Shown here piece by piece: positions 26,421 to 34,946 of a stretch of DNA of 64,000 bases. Positions within the stretch are counted from its first letter, which is position 1. Each line of letters starts with the position of its first letter. The stretch is from G958295645 sp965242735 (lineage in GTDB: Bacteria > Gemmatimonadota > Gemmatimonadetes > Longimicrobiales > Gaopeijiaceae), in assembly GCA_965242735.1 (NCBI GenBank), contig OZ251497.1, positions 1,240,001 through 1,304,000 on the forward strand. The letters run 5' to 3'. The position numbers and the translations under genes are program-made. The notes beneath the pieces were generated by a model that was not told the origin of the DNA, did no database searches, and saw only the letters and a program-made list of their open reading frames with translations.

Positions 26421-27371
26421 CTAGGGCCGGCGAGCCGAGGCCGACAACGACAGCCGCTTGCGGTGGCGAACGATGTCCACCTGCAGGGGCGCGGACGCCG
26501 CGGACACCGTCGCGAGCAGCTGCGAGACGGTGCGGACGGGTTCGCCGCCGATGGACACCACCACGTCGCCGGCCCTCAATCCAGCCTGAGCCGCGGGGCT
26601 GCCCGGCGGTACGCGCACCGCGAGCACGCCCTCGTCCACGCCGAAGGGGCCGCGGAGGGCCGCGGTGAGGTCCCGAAGATCCGCGCCGGCGATCATCGGC
26701 GCGCGACGGGCCACGAAGTCCTCGCCGGGAGCAGCGCCAGGCGGGACGGGGGCGTCGCGCCACGCCGCCGCCATGAACTCGGGCAGCAAGCCCTGCTCGA
26801 TCCGAATGGACCCGTCGGCCTCCGCCAGGAAGCGAAACGCCCTGTCCGCCGACTCGAAGACGGCTTCCCGGCGCAGGCTGTCCATGAGCGGGTTGCCCAT
26901 GCGCATGGCGCCGGCCAGCAACGAGTCCGTGACCCTGAACACGCGATGGCGCGTCATCTGGTAGCGGGCGACGGGAATGGCCCGCACGCTTGGAGGCCGG
27001 CGCTCCGCCAGCACGTGGACCGTGCGGTCTTGTCCGTTGCGAACGAGGCGCAGGCGAATGGTGTCGCCGGGGGCGGCGGCGGCCACCGCGCGGGTCCATT
27101 CCTCGTAGGCCGCCGACGGGCCCGGCAACACCAGCGTGTCGCCCGGCCGAATGCCCGCGACGGCCGCGGGGCCGCCCCGATAGATCTCGATCACCGCCAT
27201 CCTCAGCAACCGCGACTCGATCGTGTCGGGCGCCGCGTCGACGCGAATTCCAATCCAAGAGGCTTGGCCGGCGAAGCGCGGATCCTGGGCCGCCGCCGGC
27301 GCCTCGGCGAGCGCCAAGCACGTCCCGGTCGCGGCCAGCGCCCCGGCGAATGCTCGCGCCGGTCTCTTCAT
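26421..27371 (-). CDS. Exported PDZ-domain protein
   Basis: A 316-residue protein with a signal peptide (FAGALAATGTCLALAEAPAA). Two PDZ-like modules are visible. The first is at about residues 55-110 (RGGPAAVAGIRPGDTLVLPG); the second is a clear C-terminal PDZ at about 240-305 (VPPGSPAAQAGLRAGDVVVS, then VRTVSQLLATVSA). No protease catalytic triad is seen, so it is probably a non-catalytic periplasmic scaffold or sensor. It lies 22 bp downstream of the anti-sigma gene, which suggests a role in envelope-stress sensing by analogy with RseP/DegS-type control; that is inference. Confidence 0.85.
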   Translation of the reverse strand: MKRPARAFAGALAATGTCLALAEAPAAAQDPRFAGQASWIGIRVDAAPDTIESRLLRMAVIEIYRGGPAAVAGIRPGDTLVLPGPSAAYEEWTRAVAAAAPGDTIRLRLVRNGQDRTVHVLAERRPPSVRAIPVARYQMTRHRVFRVTDSLLAGAMRMGNPLMDSLRREAVFESADRAFRFLAEADGSIRIEQGLLPEFMAAAWRDAPVPPGAAPGEDFVARRAPMIAGADLRDLTAALRGPFGVDEGVLAVRVPPGSPAAQAGLRAGDVVVSIGGEPVRTVSQLLATVSAASAPLQVDIVRHRKRLSLSASARRP

Positions 27372-27393
27372 GCCGCCTGCCCTTCAGCCGCGC

Positions 27394-28113
27394 TCAATAC
27401 CACCCCGCGCGGCTCATCTGGCGCAACGTCTGTTGCCGCTGCGCCAACGAAGTCAACAGGAAGCCGTTGAAGTACGCGTCGGAGGGCGACTCGGCCACCG
27501 CGGCCTGCCCGACCGCAACCAGCGCTTCCAACGCGGCCAAGCGCGCCGCCGGATCGCTCGTCCTCACGTCGGGCCGCCGGGTCTCGACCAACTGCCAATA
27601 GGCGTCGTGGGCCCGCATCCAGTCGCGCTCCGCGGCCTGCACGGCGGAGCGCGCCTCCTCCAGCGACTGCGGCGACCCGGACGCTTCGACGGCGGCGAAC
27701 GTCGCGTTCTCGCCGCTCTCGGCTGCCTGCCGGCTCGGAGCGGCGGTCCACCCGGCGGCCGCCCCTCCGGCGAAGACGATCATCGCGGCCGCCGCTTGGC
27801 GCCGTCTGCGCGGCGAGAACCGCCCGCCCCGCCCCGAGAACCGCCCGCTCCCGAGCGACGGCAGGCTGGCGGCGCCGCTTTCCTTCTCCTCGCCGGAACG
27901 CCGAATCAGCCCGGCAGAGCGCAAGCCGGCCTTCATGTCGTCCCACGCCCGGGTCGGCAAGACCGACGGCAGGGCCGCGAGCGCGCGCCGTTGCGCCCGC
28001 AAGGCCTCCAGTTCGCCGGCGGCAACGGGGTCGGCGTCCAGCAAGGCCCGTTCCTCCGCGTTCGGCGCCTCGTCCACCAGCCGCGCGAGCGTCTCCAGCG
28101 TCAACCGCCCCAT
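27394..28113 (-). CDS. Putative membrane anti-sigma factor
   Basis: A 239-residue protein overlapping the end of the ECF sigma gene by 13 bp. The N-terminal cytoplasmic part (LETLARLVDEAPNAEERALL) resembles anti-sigma domains but lacks the zinc motif. One membrane segment (AAAAMIVFAGGAAAGWTAA) lies near residues 105-125. The periplasmic part is helical (SLEEARSAVQAAERDWMRAH). GAGGAGG upstream supports ATG 28113. Gene order sigma, anti-sigma, PDZ protein supports the call more than the sequence does. Confidence 0.72.
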   Translation of the reverse strand: MGRLTLETLARLVDEAPNAEERALLDADPVAAGELEALRAQRRALAALPSVLPTRAWDDMKAGLRSAGLIRRSGEEKESGAASLPSLGSGRFSGRGGRFSPRRRRQAAAAMIVFAGGAAAGWTAAPSRQAAESGENATFAAVEASGSPQSLEEARSAVQAAERDWMRAHDAYWQLVETRRPDVRTSDPAARLAALEALVAVGQAAVAESPSDAYFNGFLLTSLAQRQQTLRQMSRAGWY

Positions 28114-28745
28114 GCCTTCGCCTCCTCGTTTTCGTCTCTGCAACCCTTCAAGAGCACGCGCATCCGGGCACGCGCCTTGAAGAGCTGCGACTTGGAAGTG
28201 CCGGCCGTCACGCCCAGGGCCTCGCCGATCTCGGCGTGCGTGTAGCCTTCCACGTCGTGCAATATGAGCACTTCCCGCATTCCTGCCGAGAGCTGATCCA
28301 GCGCCGCTTGCAACTTCTGAGCCAGCAAGGGGTCGCCGACGCTCGGGGCCACCGGCAGGTCGACGGGAATCGACGTCTCCCGCTCGGCCCGCTTCTTTTC
28401 CTTGCGGATCATCTGCAGGGCCGAATTCACGGCGATCCGGTGCAGCCACGTGCCGAACCGGGCCTCCCCCCGAAAGTTCGGCAACGCGCGGAGCGCGCGG
28501 ATCCAAGCCTCCTGAGCGCAGTCCTCGGCCAAGTCGTCGTCCCCCACGATTCTCCGCACGACCGCGTACACCCGCGGCGAATAGCGGTCGTAGAGCGCGC
28601 GCACGGCCCGTTCGTCGCCCGTGCGCGCCTTCTCGATCAGTTCCGGTTCGATGTCGTCGCGTCGGATGTCGTTAGCGTCCGGCTGGGTTCCGTTCCCCCG
28701 TGGGACACGCGGGCGCGGAACGGCGGCTCCCTTGCGATCTGTCAT
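28101..28745 (-). CDS. ECF-type (RpoE-like) RNA polymerase sigma factor
   Basis: A 214-residue sigma factor. Region 2 is RALYDRYSPRVYAVVRRIVG, then LAEDCAQEAWIRALRALPNF, then FGTWLHRIAVNSALQMIRK. Region 4 is LSAGMREVLILHDVEGYTHA followed by EIGEALGVTAGTSKSQLFKA. A 35-residue charged N-terminal extension precedes region 2, so a shorter start is possible. It heads a minus-strand operon of anti-sigma, PDZ protein and lipoprotein, and is divergent from threonine synthase across a 468-bp spacer. Confidence 0.94.
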   Translation of the reverse strand: MTDRKGAAVPRPRVPRGNGTQPDANDIRRDDIEPELIEKARTGDERAVRALYDRYSPRVYAVVRRIVGDDDLAEDCAQEAWIRALRALPNFRGEARFGTWLHRIAVNSALQMIRKEKKRAERETSIPVDLPVAPSVGDPLLAQKLQAALDQLSAGMREVLILHDVEGYTHAEIGEALGVTAGTSKSQLFKARARMRVLLKGCRDENEEAKAWGG

Positions 28746-28956
28746 TGGACGACCCGCGCCTCCGCAAGGGTTGCCCGGCGGCCGTCGCCGCGCCGGCGCG
28801 GCCCCGTGGATTCGGCGCCTTGCCCAATCCCGATGGACGGCTTCCCGCCGCTCGGCGCGGAGACTGGACGGGGAGAAGGTTGGCGGGAAAACGGCGGCGG
28901 AGCGGGGACGCGTTGCCGGGACGACAGAACATTATATTGCTGGAGTGCGCTTGGGG

Positions 28957-29216
28957 CTCGCGCGCAACCGAGAGCAGGCGACTTCGCCTTGGCACACCAA
29001 GCGAAGTCGCGGCAGCCCTTCGCGATCGGACTCGCGCAACATCCGAGACACAGGACGATTCGCCTTGGCGCGGAGCGACCAGCCGGCAGCCGTTCGCGAT
29101 CGGACTCGCCCAACCGTCGAGAGCGGGACGACTTCGCCTTTGGCGCGGAGCGAGCCGTGGCAACCGTTCGCGATCAAGCTCGCGCAACGTTTCGAGAGCA
29201 GGACGACTTCGCCTTG
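28957..29216. repeat. 74-bp tandem repeat (3.5 copies) in the sigma/threonine synthase spacer
   Basis: Units start with CTCGC at 28957, 29031, 29105 and 29179, exactly 74 bp apart. Shared blocks are CGAGAGCAGGACGACTTCGC, TTGGCGCGGAGCGA and CCGTTCGCGATCGGA. The first unit contains a near-perfect hairpin at 28978-29010 (GCGACTTCGCCTTGG pairing with CCAAGCGAAGTCGC). The last half unit runs into the TTG start codon of thrC. The preceding 28746-28956 has no gene I can support. An attenuator or protein-binding array is possible; mutational tandem expansion is the null explanation. Confidence 0.9.
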
Positions 29217-30467
29217 ACCCGCAACCCCGGCGCCGACAGCGCCCCCGCCCCCCGCTGCGGCGCCGAAGTTGGCTCTGGACAAGTGCCGCCGGGGGCCGCC
29301 CACCTCGAATGCTCGGGCACCGGCCGGACCTTTCCGTCCGAACAGCTGATCGGACTGTCGCCGGCCGGCAAGCCGCTCTTGGCCCGCTACGACCTCGACG
29401 CCTTGCGCGGCCGCTTCTCCCCCGCCTGCTTGGCCGGCCGCGAACCCACGCTGTGGCGCTACGAAGAAGTCCTGCCGGTGCGCGACCGGGCGCGCCGCGC
29501 CACGCTCGGCGAAGGCTTCACGCCGCTGATCGAGTCGACGCGACTGGCCAGGTCCTGCGGCGTGGGGCGGCTCTGGATCAAGGACGAAGGACAGAACCCG
29601 ACCGGCTCGTTCAAGGACCGCGGGCTGTGCATGGCCGTGTCTCGGGCCTGGGAGCTGGGCGCGCAGGAACTGGCGATTCCGTCGGCGGGAAACGCGGCGA
29701 GCGCGGCGGCGGCCTACGGAGCCGCTGCCGGGTTGCCCGTCCACGTGGTGGTTCCGCGCGACACGCCGGCGCCGATCCTGGCGGAGCTGGAGGCGCTGGG
29801 AGCGGACGTGCGGCTGCTGGACGGCGTCATCAGCGACTGCGCGAAGGTCGTGCGCAAGATGTGCGACGAGCGCGGATGGTGGGACCTGTCCACGCTCAAG
29901 GAGCCCTACCGGGTCGAGGGGAAGAAGACCATGGGCTACGAGTTGTTCGAGCAGCTGGGCAGGCTGCCGGACGCGATCGTGTATCCGACGGGGGGCGGGA
30001 CGGGCTTGGTCGGCATGTGGAAGGCGTTCGACGAAATGGAGCGGCTCGGATGGATCGGGCCGGAGCGGCCGAAGATGTTCGCCGTGCAGGCCCAGGGGTG
30101 CGCGCCGATGGTGCGGGCGTGGGAGGCGGGCGCCGAGACGGCCGAGCCGTGGGCCGGCGCCGCGACGTACGCGTCGGGCCTGCGAGTGCCCGGGGCCGTC
30201 GGCGACTTCCTGATTCTCGCGGCCTTGAGGGAGTCGGGCGGAGGCGCGGCGGCCGTGAGCGACCACGAGATGGCCGACGCGGTCAAGGCCATGGGCGCCC
30301 GCACCGGCGTGTTCGCGGCGCCGGAGGGAGGCGCGACGATGGCGGCGCTGCCCGCGTTGCGCGGCATGGGACTGCTGGACGAGCGAGACGAGGTGGTTCT
30401 CTTCAACACCGGCAGCGGGCTCAAGTACGTGGGCATGGAGCCCATGCCGGAGCGCGCGGCCCCTTGA
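29214..30467 (+). CDS. thrC: Threonine synthase
   Basis: PLP enzyme converting O-phosphohomoserine to threonine. About 417 residues. An N-terminal region resembling the domain before the PLP fold (LARYDLDALRGRFSPACLAG) precedes LGEGFTPLIESTRLARSCGV. The PLP lysine is in GQNPTGSFKDRGLCMAVSRA near residue 132, followed by PSAGNAASAAAAYGAAAG and the phosphate-binding loop YPTGGGTGLVGMWKAFDEM. The C-terminus has SGLKYVGMEP. I use TTG 29214 as the first plausible start after the repeats; a GTG near 29283 would shorten the non-conserved N-terminus. Its stop overlaps the next small gene by 4 bp. Confidence 0.9.
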   Translation: MTRNPGADSAPAPRCGAEVGSGQVPPGAAHLECSGTGRTFPSEQLIGLSPAGKPLLARYDLDALRGRFSPACLAGREPTLWRYEEVLPVRDRARRATLGEGFTPLIESTRLARSCGVGRLWIKDEGQNPTGSFKDRGLCMAVSRAWELGAQELAIPSAGNAASAAAAYGAAAGLPVHVVVPRDTPAPILAELEALGADVRLLDGVISDCAKVVRKMCDERGWWDLSTLKEPYRVEGKKTMGYELFEQLGRLPDAIVYPTGGGTGLVGMWKAFDEMERLGWIGPERPKMFAVQAQGCAPMVRAWEAGAETAEPWAGAATYASGLRVPGAVGDFLILAALRESGGGAAAVSDHEMADAVKAMGARTGVFAAPEGGATMAALPALRGMGLLDERDEVVLFNTGSGLKYVGMEPMPERAAP

Positions 30468-30700
30468 CCTACTTCTTCGCGGCCCTGGCCGTGCTGGCCC
30501 TCGCCGCCGGAGCGGCAGCGCGCCTGCGAGTGCGGCGGACGCAGGACGGGGGAGGCGGGATCACCGACGGCGACGTCCGGCAGATCGAGGAACGCGGCTG
30601 GCTGGCGCGCGAGGAAGACGAGCCGCTGGACCTCGACGAGATCCGCGAAGCGGAGGAGCGCTTCTGGGAACCGACCTGGGACCGCCCGGAAGAACGCTGA
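30464..30700 (+). CDS. Small single-pass membrane protein
   Basis: A 78-residue protein starting at TTG 30464, overlapping the thrC stop. An N-terminal membrane helix (FFAALAVLALAAGAAARLRV) is followed by an acidic cytoplasmic domain. That domain contains ITDGDVRQIEERGWLAREED and LDLDEIREAEERFWEPTWD. The pattern of a short anchor with an acidic tail recurs in small genes next to metabolic genes in related genomes, but I do not recognise a family. It is co-translated with thrC. Confidence 0.7.
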   Translation: MTYFFAALAVLALAAGAAARLRVRRTQDGGGGITDGDVRQIEERGWLAREEDEPLDLDEIREAEERFWEPTWDRPEER

Positions 30701-30863
30701 CGGCAGGGCGTTCTCGGCCCCCGGCGCTCGTCGCGGGCCGTCTGGGAGGACCCTGCGTGCCCGCCGACGGTTGGGGAGTTCGGTGCCTCGGCACCGGAAG
30801 GGTGCCGGTCCGCCGCGAGCCAAGGCCGGCGCCGGACCCGGCGATCCGCGCGCCCGCCCGTCG

Positions 30864-31382
30864 TCAGTCGCCGGGTCTCCAGCGGTAGCTGAACTCCGGT
30901 AGCGGAACGAATGCCCGCCGGGGTGGACGGCGATCTTCGGGATCGGGTCTTCGCAACGCGAGAGCCCGGTTCAGGTACACGGCCGCGCCTGCCCAGTGGC
31001 CGTCCGCGAATCGAGCGTCGAAGCCGACGGGGAAGCGGGCGATCAGACCGAAGCCCGTGCGCTCCTCGGCGCGGGCCGCGATGCCCCAAAGGCCGACGCC
31101 GACGAAGGGCTCGACGGCGCTCGACCCCACGTACTGCTTGGCCGTGACCGACAGGCTCAGGTCGCGAAAGCCCCACGTGCCCAGCTGCGCCTCGAGGCCT
31201 TGGTGGTCCCATCGGTATTCCGCGACCAGCGCCACGGTGCTCGCGCCGCCCGCCGAGACCCCGAACCGGTACTGCGAACCGGCCGCCGGCGCCGCCGCCC
31301 CGGCTTGCCCGAGGCACGTTGCGGCGACGATGCAGCCGAGGCGTCCCGCCGAGCGGCGGCAACGGGCAAGCGGGGCGAACAT
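30864..31382 (-). CDS. Small exported beta-barrel-like protein
   Basis: A 172-residue protein starting MFAPLARCRRSAG with a signal peptide that ends near GQAGAAAPA. The mature part alternates aromatic and small residues in beta-strand style. Examples are YRFGVSAGGASTVALVAEYR, FRDLSLSVTAKQYVG, FVGVGLWGIAARAEERTGFG and GHWAGAAVYLNRALAL. The C-terminus is FSYRWRPGD. A small outer-membrane barrel is likely; no specific function can be given. The frame continues open upstream through degenerate 60-bp repeats, so ATG 31382 is chosen at the signal peptide. Confidence 0.7.
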   Translation of the reverse strand: MFAPLARCRRSAGRLGCIVAATCLGQAGAAAPAAGSQYRFGVSAGGASTVALVAEYRWDHQGLEAQLGTWGFRDLSLSVTAKQYVGSSAVEPFVGVGLWGIAARAEERTGFGLIARFPVGFDARFADGHWAGAAVYLNRALALRRPDPEDRRPPRRAFVPLPEFSYRWRPGD

Positions 31383-31484
31383 GGAGCCGACAACATAGCC
31401 GAGCCGAGCCCCGGCGGCTAGCGGCCCGAGCCTCGTCCGAGATCTTCCATGCGCGGCCGGGCGAGACCACAGCCGCGGCCGCAT

Positions 31485-31630
31485 GGGCGTCCCCACGACC
31501 GCGGATGCCCAGCTGGGGCAGGTCGCGCTCCAGCCGTGGCCGCGCGGGTCCTCGCGACTCCAGACGCGCGTTCCCCGGTGCCGCCAGATGGCGTAGCGTC
31601 CAGCGGGCGTCCCCTCGCCCCAGACGCGAG
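31485..31630. repeat. Degenerate 60-bp direct repeats in the divergent spacer 31383-31825
   Basis: GGGCGTCCCC occurs at 31485 and 31605 with a diverged version (GGGTCCTCGCG) near 31546, and CAGACGCG recurs at 31561 and 31621. The spacing is about 60 bp. The remainder of the 443-bp spacer between the barrel gene and the glycosidase gene holds no gene I can support. Confidence 0.4.
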
Positions 31631-31825
31631 GACCCGGCCGGCGCCGGAGGTCCATGGTCGGCTCGGCGTCCCTGTGCGACATTCGTTGGGGTGTCCTTCC
31701 GCACGCCCGCGTCCTCCTTCCCGCGCCGCCTTCGCTTCTTGGCCGTTCCGCCGCCTTCAGCGCCCCCGCTCCGGCGGCCCAGCCCGTCCGGGGGCTTGAC
31801 GGCGTCCGCTGGCGTCCAACGGCGC

Positions 31826-32800
31826 GTGGACTCTCGCCTTAGTGGTCTCGCCTGCTCGGTCCTGGCGGCGGCATCGGCGATCGTCGCGTCGGCGTGCGCG
31901 GTCCCGGATCGTCCGGCGGGCTTGGCCCCTCCGATCGCCGAACCCGCCCTGGCGTGGTTGGAGCCCGACACGCTGCGGTCCCTCCGCGTCGCCGACGGCG
32001 TCTTCTATCGCTATGCGTGGTCGGCCAAGGGTCCGTGGGCGGTCCATCTGGTCTCCGCCGACCTCTCCCGGTGCGACCTCGGTCTTGCGGTCGTGCCGGC
32101 CCTGGCCGACGACGGCGTGACGCGGGCGCGGCGGCGCGTCTCGGAGATGTCGCCGCCTGGGGCGCTCGGGGGAATCGCGGCCGTCAACGGCGACTTCTTC
32201 ACGCCGGACGGAAGCCCGCTGGGCGCCGAGGGCACGGGCGCCACGTGGCGCAGCGCTTCCCGGCCCGCGCTGGCGTGGAGAGAGGGAACCGGCGTGTGGA
32301 TCGGCATGCCGGCGGATGGGGCCGCAACGTTCGGTTACGGCGCCGTGGACTCCGCGATGATTCCGGCCCCGTCCAGCGCCGGAGCTTACGGTCCGCAGAG
32401 CGACGGATGGCAGGTCGTGGGTGGATATCCCCAGTTGCTCGACGGGAGAGAGGTCGCGAGCGGCGTGGCGTCGGCTCGGCCCGAATTCGCCGCTTTCCGT
32501 CATCCACGGACCAGCGTGGGGGTCGACGTGACCTCGGACCGATTCTGGATGGTGGTGGTCGACGGGCGCCAGGAGGCTCGGTCCGCGGGCATGACGTTGA
32601 CCGAACTCGCCCAGCTGATGGCGGCGCTCGGGGCGGACGAGGCGCTCAACCTGGACGGCGGCGGGTCGTCGGCCATGCTGGTGCGGGGTCGCGTGGCCAA
32701 CCGTCCGTCCGACGACGCCGGAGAGCGTCGCGTGGCCAACAGCCTGTGGCTCGTCCGCGACCCGTCGGCCTGCTCGCGGAGACGAAGCGTCGCGAAGTGA
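31826..32800 (+). CDS. Phosphodiester glycosidase (NAGPA domain) lipoprotein
   Basis: A 324-residue protein. GTG 31826 gives a lipoprotein signal (SVLAAASAIVASAC, Cys 24). The NAGPA domain, found in the mannose-6-phosphate uncovering enzyme and in bacterial exopolysaccharide proteins, is marked by AAVNGDFFTPDGSPLG, VVGGYPQLLDGRE and ALNLDGGGSSAMLVRGRVAN. It probably cleaves sugar phosphodiesters in surface glycans. The active-site GGGSS loop is intact. It converges on the minus-strand TonB receptor gene, with 28 bp between stops. Confidence 0.88.
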   Translation: MDSRLSGLACSVLAAASAIVASACAVPDRPAGLAPPIAEPALAWLEPDTLRSLRVADGVFYRYAWSAKGPWAVHLVSADLSRCDLGLAVVPALADDGVTRARRRVSEMSPPGALGGIAAVNGDFFTPDGSPLGAEGTGATWRSASRPALAWREGTGVWIGMPADGAATFGYGAVDSAMIPAPSSAGAYGPQSDGWQVVGGYPQLLDGREVASGVASARPEFAAFRHPRTSVGVDVTSDRFWMVVVDGRQEARSAGMTLTELAQLMAALGADEALNLDGGGSSAMLVRGRVANRPSDDAGERRVANSLWLVRDPSACSRRRSVAK

Positions 32801-32828
32801 GCCGGAATTTGATGCTGACGGACGGGAC

Positions 32829-34946
32829 CTAGCGACTGCGGCGCCACGCGATGGAGACGCCCACGTAGCCGCCGCGCCCGGGGCCGGGTTCGAAGTAGCG
32901 GCCCCCGAAGGCGTTGACGACCACCGACGACGCGTAGCGCACGTTGGCCAAGTTGGTCAGGCCGGCGAAGGGGGACAGCTGCAGGCCGCCCGCCTGCACG
33001 TCGGAAGCGCCGACGCGGACGTCGAGCAGCGCGAAGGCGTCGGCGCTCGCTTCGTTGGCGTTGTCGGCGGGCACGGCGCCGCGAGCCTCCGTCCGGACTT
33101 CGACGAACCACGGTCCGATCGTCGCTCTGACGGCGGCGTCGAGACGGTGGGGGGCCGCTCCGGGGATGCGATTGCCGTCGAACTCCGCGCCGCCCACCTC
33201 GAAGTCCAGGAAGCGGGCGTCCACGTAGCTGTACGACGCGCGGGCGGCGAGCCCTCCGTCGGCGTCGGCGCGCAACGAGGCCTCGAACCCGCGCACCTGC
33301 GACCGCCCGGAGTTCCGATAGAACCGGCGGCCGGGCGCGGAGGCGACCTCGAAGGGAACCAGCTGGCCCGAGAGGCGCGTCCAGAACGCGGCCACGTCGT
33401 ACGAGAAGCGTTCGGCGGTCCCGCGCAGGCCGCCTTCCAGGGTCCAGCCGAGCTGCGGGGCCAGTTCGGGGTTGAAGCCGCCGGCGCCGCTCGGCCGGTT
33501 GGCAAGTTCTGTGGTCGTGGGGGTCTCGAAGGAGCGCGAGACGGAGGCGAACGCGCCGTGGCGGGCCCGGCGGTCCAGCGCGACGTGAAGGCCGAGCGAC
33601 GGACTGACGGCGGTCATCGCCCGGCGGCCCGAATCGTCCGGGCCTCCGTGGCTCGACAGGCGGTCGTCCGCGCGAAAGTCCACATGGTCCGCCCGCAGCC
33701 CGCCGAGCGCCCGAACCCGGCCGCCCAGCGGCAAGGCCAGCCGGCCGAACGCGGCGAGCGCGCGCACGCGCTCGTGCTGGTCCAGGGTCGCCGCTCCGGG
33801 GCTGCCTCCTTGATTGGCGAAGTTGCGCCGGTCGTCGTTCTGGAACTCGGCCTCGCCCCCCACGTCCAGCCGCGCGCCCTCGCGCCATCGCTTCCCCAGC
33901 ACGGCGCGCACGCCCGCCACGTTCCTGTCCAAGTCCAAGACGCTCGTGGGGATGGGATTGTCCAGTCGGCGCCGGACGCCGTAGACGGACACGTCGGCGT
34001 CCAGCGGTCCCGCCGGCCCCTGCCACGCAACGCCGGCTTGGGCCTGTCTCACGTCCTTGCGGGTGCGCCGCGCCACGTTGAAGCCCCAGGCTTGATTGCT
34101 GCCTTCGCCGAAGAGCTGGGCGGGCAGCGACCCGGGGTTGAGCGCGTCGAGGATCACGCCGTTGACGCGGAGCGACAGCACGCCGCCTGCCGCCGGGAGC
34201 GTGAAGCCGGCATTGGCCGTGGACCGCGCCGACCGGCTGTAGGGATCTTCGCCGCTGTCCGTCGGGTTGTTCCGGAAGCCCTCGAATTGGTTGCGGGCCA
34301 CGCTTGCCCGGTAGGCGAGGCCGCCCGCCTTGCCGGATGCGGTCGATTGGATGCGAAGCAGTCCGTGCGAGCCCGCCGCCAGCGTGGTCTCTTGCCGGTA
34401 CGCGCCCTCGAAGGGCGCCTGGCTACGAAAGAGGAGCACGCCGCCGGCGCCGTTGCCGTAGAAGGCGGCGCCCGGACCTCGAAGGGCCTCGACCCGGCCC
34501 AGCGAACCCACGTCCAAGTGGTCCAACGTGCTTTGTCCGTCGGGCAGCGTTGCGGGAATGCCGTCCACGAAGACCTTGACGCCGCGGACGCCGAACTGCG
34601 CGCGCGCCCCGAATCCCCGGATGGAAATGCGCTCGCCCACCGCCGCGTTGTAGCGGTTCTGGACGCGCACGCCCGCCAAGCCGTGCAGGGCGTCCTTGAT
34701 GAAGACGCCGGCGTGGCCCGACGTGGCGCCGGAGCCGACGAGAACGGACACGGCGAAGGGGGCCTGCGCCAGCGCGTCCGTCCCGCGCAGCACCGAGACG
34801 ACGACGGGCGCCAGCTCCACGGTGTCGACGGCTTCTTGCGCGTGCGCGGCGGGCCGCAACGGCGCCGCGAGGAGGACCAGCGCGGGGTGCGCGCACCGCA
34901 GGAATGCCGGACGGAGCCTGTCCCGCGCCGTGCCCGCCGGGCTCAC
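32829..34946 (-). CDS. TonB-dependent outer-membrane receptor
   Basis: A 705-residue receptor. The signal peptide (LVLLAAPLRPAAHAQ) precedes a plug domain with LAPVVVSVLRGTDALAQAPF, IKDALHGLAGVRVQNR and ERISIRGFGARAQFGVRGVK, then DGQSTLDHLDVGSLGRVEAL. A 22-strand barrel follows, ending RYFEPGPGRGGYVGVSIAWR. The RVEALRGPGAAFYGNGAGGV motif is characteristic of siderophore/cobalamin-type TonB receptors. Ligand is unknown. Start GTG 34946 overlaps the upstream regulatory-domain gene by 4 bp (GTGA), so the two are co-translated and may be partners. Confidence 0.94.
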   Translation of the reverse strand: MSPAGTARDRLRPAFLRCAHPALVLLAAPLRPAAHAQEAVDTVELAPVVVSVLRGTDALAQAPFAVSVLVGSGATSGHAGVFIKDALHGLAGVRVQNRYNAAVGERISIRGFGARAQFGVRGVKVFVDGIPATLPDGQSTLDHLDVGSLGRVEALRGPGAAFYGNGAGGVLLFRSQAPFEGAYRQETTLAAGSHGLLRIQSTASGKAGGLAYRASVARNQFEGFRNNPTDSGEDPYSRSARSTANAGFTLPAAGGVLSLRVNGVILDALNPGSLPAQLFGEGSNQAWGFNVARRTRKDVRQAQAGVAWQGPAGPLDADVSVYGVRRRLDNPIPTSVLDLDRNVAGVRAVLGKRWREGARLDVGGEAEFQNDDRRNFANQGGSPGAATLDQHERVRALAAFGRLALPLGGRVRALGGLRADHVDFRADDRLSSHGGPDDSGRRAMTAVSPSLGLHVALDRRARHGAFASVSRSFETPTTTELANRPSGAGGFNPELAPQLGWTLEGGLRGTAERFSYDVAAFWTRLSGQLVPFEVASAPGRRFYRNSGRSQVRGFEASLRADADGGLAARASYSYVDARFLDFEVGGAEFDGNRIPGAAPHRLDAAVRATIGPWFVEVRTEARGAVPADNANEASADAFALLDVRVGASDVQAGGLQLSPFAGLTNLANVRYASSVVVNAFGGRYFEPGPGRGGYVGVSIAWRRSR

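Noticed and set aside
28957..29216. CRISPR-like or tRNA-like array
   Set aside because: The whole 74-bp unit is repeated, so there are no spacers, and the unit has no cloverleaf or CCA end.
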